A stretch of 64,000 bases of DNA from Salisediminibacterium beveridgei (GTDB lineage Bacteria > Bacillota > Bacilli > Bacillales > Salisediminibacteriaceae), in contig NZ_CP012502.1 of the NCBI RefSeq assembly GCF_001721685.1, forward strand, positions 992,001-1,056,000, written 5' to 3'. The stretch's first letter is position 1; each line of letters starts with the position of its first letter. The translations under genes and the position numbers were made by a program. This document shows, piece after piece, positions 27,243-36,244 of the stretch. The notes below the pieces were generated by a model. That model was not told the DNA's origin. It did not search any database and saw nothing but the letters and a program-made list of their open reading frames with translations.

Positions 27243-27328
27243 GGCAAGAAGACTCCATCTGATTCGCGATACGGGCATCAGCCCAGCGATTCAGGTGGAG
27301 ATGAATTGCCATCAGTCTTGCGACTGAT
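27243..27328. mobile_element. IS200/IS605-like end with two hairpins, orientation unclear
   Basis: Two 25-nt arms (27243-27267 and 27286-27310) pair over GGCAA/TTGCC, CTCCA/TGGAG, CTGA/TCAG and TCGC/GCGA around a 5-nt internal loop; the apex holds GGGC-ATCA-GCCC. A second hairpin, ATCAGTC-TTGC-GACTGAT, follows at 27311-27328. Read on the minus strand the outer end is GGAGTCTTCTTGCC, which resembles right ends of IS605/TnpB elements. It is either a solo right end on the minus strand or the left end of the tnpB element. The 270 nt from here to tnpB are AT-rich and hold no gene I can support. Confidence 0.5.
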
Positions 27329-27597
27329 AGATGTTTTAAATGGAAGAACAAGAGTTCGAAAATATATTTAGATTCATTTTTTGTTAAATGGTATAATGAG
27401 TGATATAGACTGAAAGGATTGACATTATTTGTTATTAAATAATGATCATTCAGTGTTACTGTTGCATTACCACTTAGTTTTGGTTGTTAAGTAACGAAAT
27501 TAAAAAGTTGCTATGGAAAGAAATGTTTTGGTTGCGCAGCTATTGAAACACAAGGAATGAAGCAAACACCTTGACGTCGGTAAAGGAGGTGACAAAA

Positions 27598-28938
27598 ATG
27601 ACTAGGAAAAAACCGATTAAAGTATTGCGCAAGAAAAAGAAAACAGCAAATATGCAACGGTTCACTCAAAAACAGAACATTGGTCGCAACGCCCTGAGTG
27701 CTAGAGAGTTTCGACTTCTGCAACGCATGTCTCATAGTTCTAAGGCTTTGCGCAACGTAGGCTTATATACGATTAAACAAAAGTATTTGAATGAAAACAA
27801 AATGGCGACAACAAAAGAAATAGACAGCGCAATGAAGGCCGATATGAACTATTGGGGCATTCAATCCAACTCCGTACAAGCGGTTCGAAGAACCTTACTC
27901 AGTGACGTAAAGAGCTTCTTCGAAGCGTTAAAGAAGTGGAAAGAAACCCCTGAAGGTTTCACAGATCGCCCAAAGTTCCCAAAGTATTCTCGTTCCACGG
28001 CCAAACGCGTCATCGAAATCTATCAAGTTCCCAAAGTGGATAAGGATGGATATTGGAGCATTCCAATGAATACTGCTTTCAGAAAACGTTTTGGTCCCTT
28101 AAGACTGCAAATGCCAAAGAATTTAATGGATAAAAACATTTCTTACATTGAAATTGTGCCAAAGCAAAATGGTCGGTTCTTTGAGGCTCATTATGTATAC
28201 GAAGTACCTATGTCTCAAATGAAGAAACAACAAACGACGACAAAAGCTTTGAGTTGCGATTTAGGTGTAGATTATCTTCTTAGTTGTACAACGAATCAAG
28301 GAGACGCCTTTTTGATGAATGGAAAGAAGTTAAAATCCATCAATCAGTACTTCAACAAAAAGATAAGCGAATTAAAACAGAAAAACATCGAAAACGGCTT
28401 GTCGAAACGCATAGTGACAAACCAAATCGCTTCTCTTTGGCGTAAACGAAATCTCCAAATAGACGGCTACCTTTCACAAACCGTAGGTTTGTTATTCAAA
28501 CAGATAAAACGACTGAACGTCGATACCGTGGTAATGGGTTATAATGCCGGTTGGAAACAAGAATCGCATTTAGGGAAGAAAAACAATCAAGAGTTCGTAC
28601 AAATTCCTTTCCACAGATTGATTTCGGCTATTGAGAACAAGTGTCTCAAGGAAGGCATCCGTTTCGTTAAGCAGGAAGAGAGCTACACGTCTAAAGCTAG
28701 TTTTCTGGATAATGACGATATTCCGGTTTGGTCAAAAGGCGGTAACACGATGTACTCCTTTAGTGGGAAGCGCCTATATCGCGGCTTCTATCGCTGTGAA
28801 AATGGACAATGCATCCATGCCGACATTAACGCAGCATTAAATATCCTTCGGAAATCTCAAGTAGCAGAATGGGATGAAAAAACGAAAATAAAAACGCCCA
28901 TGATCATCGACGTTCAAAAACGTAAAGCTGTTGCTTAG
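27598..28938 (+). CDS. tnpB: TnpB-family RNA-guided endonuclease (IS605-type element)
   Basis: 446 residues from ATG 27598, which has a perfect AAAGGAGGTGAC upstream. The N-terminal half is the basic TnpB wedge/REC region. The RuvC-like nuclease residues appear intact: Asp221 (DLGVDYL), Glu361 (ESYTS) and Asp409 (HADINAALNIL). The usual four-Cys zinc finger between them is replaced by SKASFLDNDDIPVW ... GKRLYRGFYRC, a known variant subtype. No tnpA lies nearby, so the element depends on a transposase elsewhere or is immobile. GC content is lower than in the neighbours. TnpB cleaves DNA next to a TAM using an omega RNA from its own 3' end and promotes retention of the element. Confidence 0.92.
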   Translation: MTRKKPIKVLRKKKKTANMQRFTQKQNIGRNALSAREFRLLQRMSHSSKALRNVGLYTIKQKYLNENKMATTKEIDSAMKADMNYWGIQSNSVQAVRRTLLSDVKSFFEALKKWKETPEGFTDRPKFPKYSRSTAKRVIEIYQVPKVDKDGYWSIPMNTAFRKRFGPLRLQMPKNLMDKNISYIEIVPKQNGRFFEAHYVYEVPMSQMKKQQTTTKALSCDLGVDYLLSCTTNQGDAFLMNGKKLKSINQYFNKKISELKQKNIENGLSKRIVTNQIASLWRKRNLQIDGYLSQTVGLLFKQIKRLNVDTVVMGYNAGWKQESHLGKKNNQEFVQIPFHRLISAIENKCLKEGIRFVKQEESYTSKASFLDNDDIPVWSKGGNTMYSFSGKRLYRGFYRCENGQCIHADINAALNILRKSQVAEWDEKTKIKTPMIIDVQKRKAVA

Positions 28939-29223
28939 CGCATAGCCTAGTGGGTGCGTCAACCATCCATGTGTACTCAACTTTTGTTGGGGCTTGTAGC
29001 ACACGCCAGTTATATGCTGAGTGGTGGTTTCTTCCGAAAGGAAGAACTGCTCTTCCTCGGAAGGGTGGTGCAAGTGGGAAAACGATCGTACGTCGCCAGT
29101 ACCAACCAAAAAAAGTGATTTGAGAAGAACCATGCAGAGCGTCGCTCTTCGTAATAAGAAAAGACCTGCTTGGCTATCTCAAGCCCCCACTGAAACGTTG
29201 TACCTCAGTGGGGGTTCGTTGAC
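28939..29223 (+). ncRNA. Candidate omega RNA / right end of the tnpB element
   Basis: The 285 nt after the tnpB stop carry no credible ORF but have strong structure: TTCTTCC-GAAA-GGAAGAA (29029-29046, a GNRA-type loop) and CCCCCACTGA/TCAGTGGGGG (29184-29193 with 29205-29214), followed by TTCGTTGAC to 29223. A terminal hairpin a few nt before the element end is typical of IS605 right ends, and omega RNAs map to this place. Exact RNA ends and the guide (starting after about 29223) are inferred. Confidence 0.6.
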
Positions 29224-29296
29224 ATCGTCACTTTAAAACAGCTGGTGTGAGTACTTAAAACTGTATGATAAGGGGTATATAACAGGGAGGGGTGGG

Positions 29297-29863
29297 ATGA
29301 GGATGATTAAAACATTCACCGGATTATTTGCACGTAACGTTCCCTTGTCAGTGTTTGCAGCTGGCATAGTTATTTTTGCCTTGTTTATGTTGATTGTACT
29401 CCCGAGTGAGGCCGAGCGCTCTTCGGATTATTTCGGGGATACGTCTGCACCGGATACTTTATTTCTCTATTCGGGCGATGAATTGTATTCAATCGCCAGA
29501 GAATTCGGTTCGGAGGGCAGGTCCTACTACATTCAGTCCAGATTCACTTTTGATATCGTCTGGCCTTTGGCATATGGCTTCTTCCTGTGGTCGGGAATCG
29601 CATATTTTTCCAGGAACATTCGGAAACAATGTGCGCAATATTTGAGCTTATTGCCGGTGTTCGGTGTCATTCTCGATTTTCTGGAAAATTCCTCAGCCTC
29701 GCTTGTGATGTATGTTTATCCATTGCGCATCCCTGTATTGACAGAAATCGTCACGCTGTTCACCATGACGAAATGGATAACGATCGGAGCGAGTTTTGTC
29801 ATCCTGATCCTGCTCATTGTCTATCGCATCGTATTGATCCCGAAAAAGAGGCAGGTGGATTGA
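29297..29863 (+). CDS. Uncharacterised membrane protein
   Basis: 188 residues, not recognised. It has about four membrane helices: one near the N terminus (VPLSVFAAGIVIFALFMLIVL), a pair around residues 85-135 (FDIVWPLAYGFFLWSGIAYF and LSLLPVFGVILDFLENSS) and one at the C terminus (ITIGASFVILILLIVYRIVL). Residues 37-80 are probably outside and rich in Asp, Ser and Tyr. GGGAGGGG precedes ATG 29297; ATG 29303 is an alternative. It stands between the TnpB element and the rRNA methyltransferase gene. Confidence 0.75.
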   Translation: MRMIKTFTGLFARNVPLSVFAAGIVIFALFMLIVLPSEAERSSDYFGDTSAPDTLFLYSGDELYSIAREFGSEGRSYYIQSRFTFDIVWPLAYGFFLWSGIAYFSRNIRKQCAQYLSLLPVFGVILDFLENSSASLVMYVYPLRIPVLTEIVTLFTMTKWITIGASFVILILLIVYRIVLIPKKRQVD

Positions 29864-29969
29864 AGATTGTTTGAAAAGCATCGGGAAACGATTGACTGAT
29901 GGATTCAATCAAACTGTACTTATGATATAATGCAGGAATGATTGTATCGACGGAAAGGAGATATCCGCT

Positions 29970-30725
29970 ATGGATCTCATTGCATCAGTACAAAATCCCC
30001 GCATAAAAGCCTGGAAAAAGCTTCACACGAAAAAGGGCAGAGATAAATCCGGTCTGTTCTTTATCGAGGGGGAGCATCTGATAGAAGAGGCGGTTCGCTC
30101 AGATATTGTGCTCAAAGAGCTGATTATCAAAGAGGGGAAGGAAGTCCCGAAAGAGTGGCAGGTTTTGACCACACCGCAAGTATTTGTCACTGAAGCCGTG
30201 ATGAATGATCTCTCGGATACGGAAACGCCTCAAGGCTGTGCTGCCATCTGCGAGATGCCGCCGCTTAAGAATCTGCCCCTTGATGATGGCCGTTTCTTAT
30301 TCGTTGATGGTGTGCAGGACCCCGGGAATCTCGGTGCAATGATCCGCACAGCAGATGCTGCAGGAATCTCCGGTGTCATCATTGGTGAAGGAACAGTGGA
30401 CATGTACAACGGGAAAGTCATCCGCTCCACGCAAGGGTCGCTGTTTCACATCCCGGTACAGAAAATGAAACTTGAAGATGCGGTTGAAATCTGTAAGGAA
30501 GCGGGAGTGCCGGTGTTTGGCACGAGCTTGAAAGGCAGTACGTTCAATGCGCTGGCGCCGCAGGACAAATTCGCATTGATCATGGGAAACGAAGGGGACG
30601 GCATTCGCGAAGAATTACTGGAGATGACAGATCAGAATCTGTACATTCCGATATACGGCGAGGCGGAATCGTTGAATGTCGCTGTGGCGTGCGGAATCGT
30701 CCTGTATCACCTTCGTGGTTTGTAA
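29970..30725 (+). CDS. TrmH-family rRNA 2'-O-methyltransferase (YsgA-like)
   Basis: 251 residues. An N-terminal RNA 2'-O-ribose methyltransferase substrate-binding domain (NPRIKAWKKLHTKKGRDKSG, FFIEGEHLIEEAV) is followed by the SPOUT catalytic domain with its three motifs: DGVQDPGNLGAMIRTADAAG, LIMGNEGDGI and IPIYGEAESLNVAVACGIVLY. The enzyme transfers methyl from SAM to a ribose of rRNA; the exact nucleotide is not clear. The RBS GGAAAGGAGA and a TATAAT at 29926-29931 lie upstream. It precedes pheST as ysgA does in B. subtilis. The spore-protein gene sspI, usual just before it, is not seen. Confidence 0.92.
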   Translation: MDLIASVQNPRIKAWKKLHTKKGRDKSGLFFIEGEHLIEEAVRSDIVLKELIIKEGKEVPKEWQVLTTPQVFVTEAVMNDLSDTETPQGCAAICEMPPLKNLPLDDGRFLFVDGVQDPGNLGAMIRTADAAGISGVIIGEGTVDMYNGKVIRSTQGSLFHIPVQKMKLEDAVEICKEAGVPVFGTSLKGSTFNALAPQDKFALIMGNEGDGIREELLEMTDQNLYIPIYGEAESLNVAVACGIVLYHLRGL

Positions 30726-30763
30726 AAGCGGGGATACAAAAGAAAAGTCTGTCTGAAAAACAG

Positions 30764-31075
30764 TTGCGAATTTCCGCTTGTTCCATTATAATTTGACAAT
30801 ATGACAGCTGATGAAATAAATGCTGAGATAGAGAGCAGTACTTCGGTACGCACGTACACAGGGAGAACCGGTCATGGATTGAGAGCCGGTTTATGCGGGG
30901 CACGAAGGAATTCACTCTTGAGCAGGTGCCGGATTACAGGAATGACTGGAAAAGGCAGCCCGGACCAGAAGCCCGTTACCTTCTGACTGAGTGAGTGGCA
31001 TTGTACTTGATGAATGCTGCTAATTAGGGTGGTACCGCGAAGCTTTCGTCCCTTTACCGGGGCGGGAGCTTTTTT
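30764..31075 (+). promoter_or_regulatory. pheST promoter and phenylalanine T-box leader
   Basis: Promoter TTGCGA (30764-30769), 17 nt, TATAAT (30787-30792). The T-box leader begins near 30815 (GAGATAGAGAGCAG), has specifier TTC (30911-30913, in GGAATTCAC) for tRNA-Phe, and T-box AGGGTGGTACCGCG (31026-31039). The terminator (arms about 31040-31052 and 31058-31070) ends in six T's to 31075. Confidence 0.94.
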
Positions 31076-31132
31076 GTGTTGATTAACAGCAATGAGCTTT
31101 TACAGAGTGAATGAAAAAGGAGGAACATGATC

Positions 31133-32167
31133 ATGTTGGAACGATTGCAGGAACTGCATGACGAAGCAGCTGCTCAAATTGAAGCAGCAGAAACGTTGAA
31201 CGACCTGAGGGACGTTCGGGTGAAGTACTTAGGGAAAAAAGGACCGATGACGGAACTGATGAAAGGCATGGGCAAACTTTCCGGTGAAGAACGGCCGAAA
31301 GTCGGTCAAAAAGCAAACGAAGTGAGAGAATCCCTGAACAGTCTCATTGATGTAAAGGAGTCCAGACTCGAAAAAGAGGCACTTCAGGAACAGTTGAAGG
31401 CAGAAGCCATTGATGTGACACTGCCGGGCAGACCCGTTCCCCGTGGAGGACGACACCCGCTGACATCGGTCGTGGAAACCATTGAAGACGTGTTTGTCGG
31501 CATGGGCTTCAACGTGGCAGAAGGACCGGAAGTCGAGACGGATTACTACAATTTCGAATCGCTGAACCTGCCGAAGCATCACCCGGCCCGGGATATGCAG
31601 GACACGTTTTTCGTGACACAGGATCTGTTGTTACGGACACAGACATCCCCTGTTCAGACAAGAACGATGGAAGAACATCAGGGACAGGGACCGGTGAAAA
31701 TCATCTGTCCAGGGAAGGTATACCGCCGGGATGAGGATGATGCGACCCACTCCCATCAGTTTATGCAGATTGAGGGTCTCGTTGTTGACGAAGGCATCCG
31801 GATGAGTGATCTGAAAGGGATTTTCGCGACATTCGTCAAGGAGTATTTCGGTGAAGACCGGGAGATCAGGTTGCGACCTAGTTTTTTCCCGTTCACTGAA
31901 CCATCGGCGGAACTTGATATATCCTGTGCACTGTGCGGAGGAGAAGGCTGCCGTACGTGTAAAGGCAGCGGCTGGATTGAAGTACTCGGTGCCGGAATGG
32001 TGCACCCGAACGTTCTCAGGATGGGTGGTTTTGACCCGGAGAAGTACAGCGGATTCGCGTTTGGTATGGGTGTGGAACGATTTGCCATGCTGAAATACGG
32101 CATCGATGACATTCGCCATTTCTATACGAACGATACTCGTTTCTTATCACAATTCAAACATGTGTAA
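31133..32167 (+). CDS. pheS: Phenylalanyl-tRNA synthetase alpha subunit
   Basis: 344 residues from ATG 31133, the same length as B. subtilis PheS. GGAGG (31119-31123) is 9 nt before this ATG and only 3 nt before ATG 31127. An N-terminal coiled-coil (about 1-85, with [20 protein letters not shown]) binds tRNA. The class II core follows with motif 1 near [19 protein letters not shown], motif 2 [22 protein letters not shown] and motif 3 [19 protein letters not shown] CxxC pair occurs in [16 protein letters not shown]. It forms an alpha2-beta2 enzyme with PheT, encoded 22 nt downstream. Confidence 0.97.
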   Translation: MLERLQELHDEAAAQIEAAETLNDLRDVRVKYLGKKGPMTELMKGMGKLSGEERPKVGQKANEVRESLNSLIDVKESRLEKEALQEQLKAEAIDVTLPGRPVPRGGRHPLTSVVETIEDVFVGMGFNVAEGPEVETDYYNFESLNLPKHHPARDMQDTFFVTQDLLLRTQTSPVQTRTMEEHQGQGPVKIICPGKVYRRDEDDATHSHQFMQIEGLVVDEGIRMSDLKGIFATFVKEYFGEDREIRLRPSFFPFTEPSAELDISCALCGGEGCRTCKGSGWIEVLGAGMVHPNVLRMGGFDPEKYSGFAFGMGVERFAMLKYGIDDIRHFYTNDTRFLSQFKHV

Positions 32168-32189
32168 TACACAATAGGAGGTTGTAAAC

Positions 32190-34610
32190 GTGCTGGTTTC
32201 TTATAAATGGTTACAGCGATATGTAGACTTGTCCGATGTGTCCCCTGAAGAAGTAGCGGAACAAATGACGCGCAGCGGGATCGAAGTAGACAGTATTGAA
32301 CGAAAAGATGAAGAGATCACCAAGCTGCAGGTGGGAAAAGTGCTTGCCTGCGAAAAACATCCCGATGCCGACAAGTTGAGCGTCTGTCAGGTGAATGTGG
32401 GCGAAGAGAATCCGGTCCAAATTGTCTGCGGTGCGGCAAATGTCGGCGCAGATCAGTATGTGCTGGTTTCCCGCGTCGGGGGCCGCCTGCCTGGAGGCAT
32501 GAAGATCAAGCGTGCGAAACTGCGGGGCGTAGAATCCGAAGGAATGATTTGTTCTTTGCAGGAGCTTGGCTTCGACGGGAAAGTGATTCCGAAAAAATAT
32601 GCAGAGGGGATTTATAATTTCCCGACGGCATATACGCCAGGCGAAGATGCTGTCCCGCTGCTCGGTCTGGATGATGTGATCCTCGAACTGGATCTGACTC
32701 CGAATCGTGCGGACGCACTGAGCATGCTGGGTGTCGCTTACGAAGTGGCAGCGATTTTTGACCGCGAAGTATTGATTCCTGAAACGCCGATTCAGGCGAC
32801 CGAAGCATCCACAGAGGACATGATCGACGTGACAGTCGACGACACAGAGGACAATCCGTATTACGGTGCGACGGTTATTGACAGCGTGACGATCGAAGAG
32901 TCACCTGTATGGCTTCAGTCGGCCCTCATGATGACGGGTGTAAGGCCGCTGAATAATATCGTGGACATCACCAACTACGTCCTGTTTGAATACGGTCAGC
33001 CCCTCCATGCTTTTGATCTCGATCAGTTCGGATCCACAGAAGTCCGCGTGCGCCGGGCAACGGAAGGCGAAACAATGAAGACGCTCGATGATCAGGAACG
33101 GTCATTGACAGCAGAGTATCTCGTCATTACCAATGGGCAACAGCCGGTGGCTTTGGCCGGTGTCATGGGCGGCGCCAACTCCGAAGTGAGTCATGAAACC
33201 GGGAAAATCCTTCTTGAAGCCGCACTGTTTAACCCCGTGCGCATCCGTCAGGCAAGCCGGGAACTGGGGATTCGCAGTGATTCAAGTATCCGTTTTGAAA
33301 AAGGAGTGGACCCGAACCGCGTGGAGGCTGCGGCTGCCCGCGCTGCAGGGCTGATCCAGGACCTCGCCGGAGGACGGGTATTATTGCCGGAAGCGCGAAT
33401 CGATGCGATGAACCGGGATGAACAGATCATTCCCATCTCTCTTGCCAAAATCAATGAAGTACTCGGCACGTCACTGCAGTCGGAGGATGTACTCGATGTA
33501 TTCCGCCGCTTGCAATTTCATGTGAATGAAACAGAAGAAACGTTTGAAGTACATGTACCGACCCGGCGGCAGGATATTCACATCCAAGCGGATTTGATTG
33601 AAGAAGTGGCGAGAATTCACGGGTACGACCTGATTCCAACGACGCTTCCGAACACGGCGACAACGCCGGGGAAATTGACACCGGAACAGCAAGCGAAACG
33701 AAAAGCGAGACGCTTCCTCGAAAGTGCCGGCTTGTCTGAAGCCGTCAGTTATTCACTGACGACCGCAAAAAAAGAAGCGTCACTTGGTTTTGGCTCAGAA
33801 GCGTCTCGCGTTCATGTTGCCTTGCCGATGAGTGAGGAGCGGAGTGCACTGAGAACTACTCTGATTCCACACTTAATGGATGCATTGAGCCATAATAAGA
33901 ACCGGAATAATTACGATGTCCATCTCTTTGAACTGGGATCTGTATTTCACACCCAAGAACAAGTGGTCACGAAACAACCTGATGAAATGAGTTTCCTTTC
34001 CGGCGCCTTCATGGGCAGCTGGTTTGAACATGCCTGGCAGGGAGAACAGCGTCCCGTTGATTTTTTTGCCGTCAAAGGTGTGATCGAAGGGTTGTTTCAG
34101 GAATTGCAAATACCAGCACCTGAGCTGGTGACGTCAGAAAAAGACGGCTTCCACCCTGGAAGAACTGCCGCAGTCGTTGTCAACGGACAGGCGCTCGGCT
34201 TCATCGCTCAGCTGCACCCGGCGGTATCGAAAGAATGGTCAATGCCTGAAGTGTATGTGTTCGAATTGAACTTCGATCAATTGCTGTCACTATCCGGTGG
34301 GACGATGAAATATGAACCTATTCCGCGTTTCCCTTCCGTCGAACGTGACATCGCTCTCGTTGTAAGTGACGAAGTCCAGGCCGGTGAACTCGAACGGGTC
34401 ATCAGGCAGTCCGGTGGTCCCCTGTTGAAGCAGGTCAGCGTATTCGATCTCTACGCCGGCGAACATCTGGAACCTGGTAAGAAGTCCATTGCCTTCTCCC
34501 TGAAATATCTCGATCCGGAAAAAACGTTAACGGATGAAGATGTTCAGGCGGTTCATGAGCAGGTACTCGCTGCAGTCAAAGAGGCATATGATGCCCATCT
34601 TCGGCAGTAA
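32190..34610 (+). CDS. pheT: Phenylalanyl-tRNA synthetase beta subunit
   Basis: 806 residues against 804 in B. subtilis. Domains in order: EMAP-like tRNA-binding domain (about 40-150, VGKVLACEKHPDADKLSVCQV), B3/B4 editing domain (about 200-400), B5 (about 410-480), the inactive catalytic-like core (about 490-690) and the C-terminal FDX-ACB anticodon domain (about 712-805, FPSVERDIALVVSDE). GTG start at 32190 after TAGGAGGTTG. Cotranscribed with pheS under T-box control; a strong terminator follows. Confidence 0.97.
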   Translation: MLVSYKWLQRYVDLSDVSPEEVAEQMTRSGIEVDSIERKDEEITKLQVGKVLACEKHPDADKLSVCQVNVGEENPVQIVCGAANVGADQYVLVSRVGGRLPGGMKIKRAKLRGVESEGMICSLQELGFDGKVIPKKYAEGIYNFPTAYTPGEDAVPLLGLDDVILELDLTPNRADALSMLGVAYEVAAIFDREVLIPETPIQATEASTEDMIDVTVDDTEDNPYYGATVIDSVTIEESPVWLQSALMMTGVRPLNNIVDITNYVLFEYGQPLHAFDLDQFGSTEVRVRRATEGETMKTLDDQERSLTAEYLVITNGQQPVALAGVMGGANSEVSHETGKILLEAALFNPVRIRQASRELGIRSDSSIRFEKGVDPNRVEAAAARAAGLIQDLAGGRVLLPEARIDAMNRDEQIIPISLAKINEVLGTSLQSEDVLDVFRRLQFHVNETEETFEVHVPTRRQDIHIQADLIEEVARIHGYDLIPTTLPNTATTPGKLTPEQQAKRKARRFLESAGLSEAVSYSLTTAKKEASLGFGSEASRVHVALPMSEERSALRTTLIPHLMDALSHNKNRNNYDVHLFELGSVFHTQEQVVTKQPDEMSFLSGAFMGSWFEHAWQGEQRPVDFFAVKGVIEGLFQELQIPAPELVTSEKDGFHPGRTAAVVVNGQALGFIAQLHPAVSKEWSMPEVYVFELNFDQLLSLSGGTMKYEPIPRFPSVERDIALVVSDEVQAGELERVIRQSGGPLLKQVSVFDLYAGEHLEPGKKSIAFSLKYLDPEKTLTDEDVQAVHEQVLAAVKEAYDAHLRQ

Positions 34611-34633
34611 ATTGTCAATAGAGAGATAAAAAT

Positions 34634-34675
34634 ACCCCTGGATCCATGCTATACTGGATGTCAGGGGATTTTTTT
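34634..34675 (+). terminator. Terminator after pheT
   Basis: CCCCTG plus GATCCA pair with TGGATG and CAGGGG around an 8-nt loop, followed by seven T's (34669-34675). Confidence 0.88.
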
Positions 34676-34733
34676 GAACGTCAGAAATGCTTAATTTCTA
34701 AAAGGAATTAAAGAATAAATGGGAGTGGTTCGT

Positions 34734-35150
34734 ATGTATCACGTAACAGATGTAACCTATGTGAATGAAGAAGGGCCGTTGGTATTTACCGTCATGTTTC
34801 ATGTGAATGATCTGCCGACGGTTTTTGCAACGGACCTGGTGTATGCCGTTCAACAGAAAGAATGGCTTGCCAATCCGTTTATTACGCATGATCTGCAGGC
34901 CTTGATGAGTGTTGGTGAATGTGCACTCTGCGGTGAAACGAAGGTCGCCTGTCACCCGTTAATCGGTGCTCACCGGGAAGTGAAGGAGCGGCTTCTTGCC
35001 CATCCGGCATTTCAACGGCTGGTGAGAGATCATTTCAATGCCCGTCAGATCTTCAAGATTGAAGATGCTGCGAGACTGCGCATAGCAACGGATAAACAAA
35101 TCTGGGACGAGCTCGTAAAAGACAACGAGCGGCTTTTGAAACGCGACTGA
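34734..35150 (+). CDS. Uncharacterised protein with a CxxC motif
   Basis: 138 residues from ATG 34734 (GGGAG 8 nt upstream); not recognised. The first 50 residues are predicted beta-rich (MYHVTDVTYVNEEGPLVFTVMF), the rest helical. CALCGETKVACHP holds a CxxC plus a third Cys and a His that could bind zinc. No membrane segment or signal peptide is seen. It stands between pheT (terminator) and the convergent rnhC. I assign no function. Confidence 0.72.
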   Translation: MYHVTDVTYVNEEGPLVFTVMFHVNDLPTVFATDLVYAVQQKEWLANPFITHDLQALMSVGECALCGETKVACHPLIGAHREVKERLLAHPAFQRLVRDHFNARQIFKIEDAARLRIATDKQIWDELVKDNERLLKRD

Positions 35151-35159
35151 AACGTCCGG

Positions 35160-36104
35160 TCAGGATTTGACTTTACCAGCATTTGCGAAATGCCATTTTG
35201 TGATGGCTTTGAGGGTCTCGATACCGTGAGCGTCGGCAATGGCTTGTGCAGCCTGGTCAACTTTCGCTCCGGCGCCCTTTGGAACGGGCATACCGAGCTT
35301 GTCTTCGATGCGGTCCATTTCTTCAATGAAAGCGTACCGCGCTAAAATCGAAGCAGCAGCAACAGCAGGATGCAGGGACTCGGCTTTTGTGGCAAAATAG
35401 AGCGGTGTTTTTGCGGTCCACGATTGTTCACCGGAGCGGAGGTATTTGAAATACGTTGCAGGCGGACAAAATTGGTCAATCAACACCCCGTCAAGTGACG
35501 CATTCGATGATTCAATACGGGCCAGGACATTGGTGATGGCCTGATGGTGCAGCATCGCTTTCATCTGGCCCTGGTTCATGCCATCTGCCTGCAGGGTGTT
35601 GTATTTCTTATTGTGAAGCGTCATCAAACTGTAGGTACAGTTCTCGATCAACTTAGGTGCGATCTGGCGGATGTCTTTATCTGTTACGGTTTTGGAATCA
35701 CGAATCCCCCAGGACTCAACCGTTTCCAGTTGTTCGATGGACAAATGACAGGCTGCGACGGTCATGGGACCGAAAAAATCACCCGTGCCTGTTTCATCGC
35801 TGCCGATCAATACTTTGTGAAGCAGCTGATCCGGAGGCTGGTAGTCATGCTTGTTAACGGATGATGGTTTTGTTTTTTGAGAGGGTGCTTTTTTTGAAGA
35901 ATCGGCCCATTTGGCCGCTTCTTGTTCAGCATCTTTCCCTTGGAAGAGCACTTTTCCACTTTTATAGGCTGTAATAGCAGCCCGATCGGTCTTGGCAGCA
36001 AAAAGTGCGCCTTGTGGAGCGGGCTGCTTGAGGTGATTCTGGTAATGGGTTTTCATTTTTTTCATTTCAGCAGTACTGAGTTGAAGAACGGCGTGACTCA
36101 TCAT
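35160..36104 (-). CDS. rnhC: Ribonuclease HIII
   Basis: 314 residues on the minus strand, the size of B. subtilis RnhC (313). The N-terminal TBP-like substrate-binding domain (about 1-90) is linked by a Lys/Ser-rich stretch to the RNase H2/H3 core with GSDETGTGDFFGP (catalytic Asp-Glu), IRDSKTVTD and, near the C terminus, a further Asp in the FATKAESLHPAVAAASILARY region. It removes RNA from RNA-DNA hybrids. AAAGGAAG precedes the double ATG (36104, 36101). It is opposite to its neighbours and diverges from zapA, as in B. subtilis. Confidence 0.95.
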   Translation of the reverse strand: MMSHAVLQLSTAEMKKMKTHYQNHLKQPAPQGALFAAKTDRAAITAYKSGKVLFQGKDAEQEAAKWADSSKKAPSQKTKPSSVNKHDYQPPDQLLHKVLIGSDETGTGDFFGPMTVAACHLSIEQLETVESWGIRDSKTVTDKDIRQIAPKLIENCTYSLMTLHNKKYNTLQADGMNQGQMKAMLHHQAITNVLARIESSNASLDGVLIDQFCPPATYFKYLRSGEQSWTAKTPLYFATKAESLHPAVAAASILARYAFIEEMDRIEDKLGMPVPKGAGAKVDQAAQAIADAHGIETLKAITKWHFANAGKVKS

Positions 36105-36182
36105 GAACGCTTCCTTTCTGTGATTGTCTCCCGGGTATTATACCAAAAATCATACCGCTCAGCGGGGGTTTCCGTGCAGATA

Positions 36183-36211
36183 TTTTCATTATCAGACGGA
36201 CATGTTATGAT
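36183..36211 (+). promoter_or_regulatory. Promoter of zapA-cvpA
   Basis: TTTTCA (36183-36188), 17 nt and TATGAT (36206-36211), 34 nt before zapA. Confidence 0.6.
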
Positions 36212-36244
36212 AGTAGTCAGGATTTGACGAATGGAGGCATCTGT

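Noticed and set aside
28795..28812. C-x4-C in TnpB as a zinc finger
   Set aside because: The CxxC partner is missing and this TnpB subtype lacks the finger; the two Cys are probably incidental.
29021..29236. 71-codon ORF downstream of tnpB
   Set aside because: It covers the hairpins of the element's right end and lacks an RBS; non-coding RNA is the better reading.
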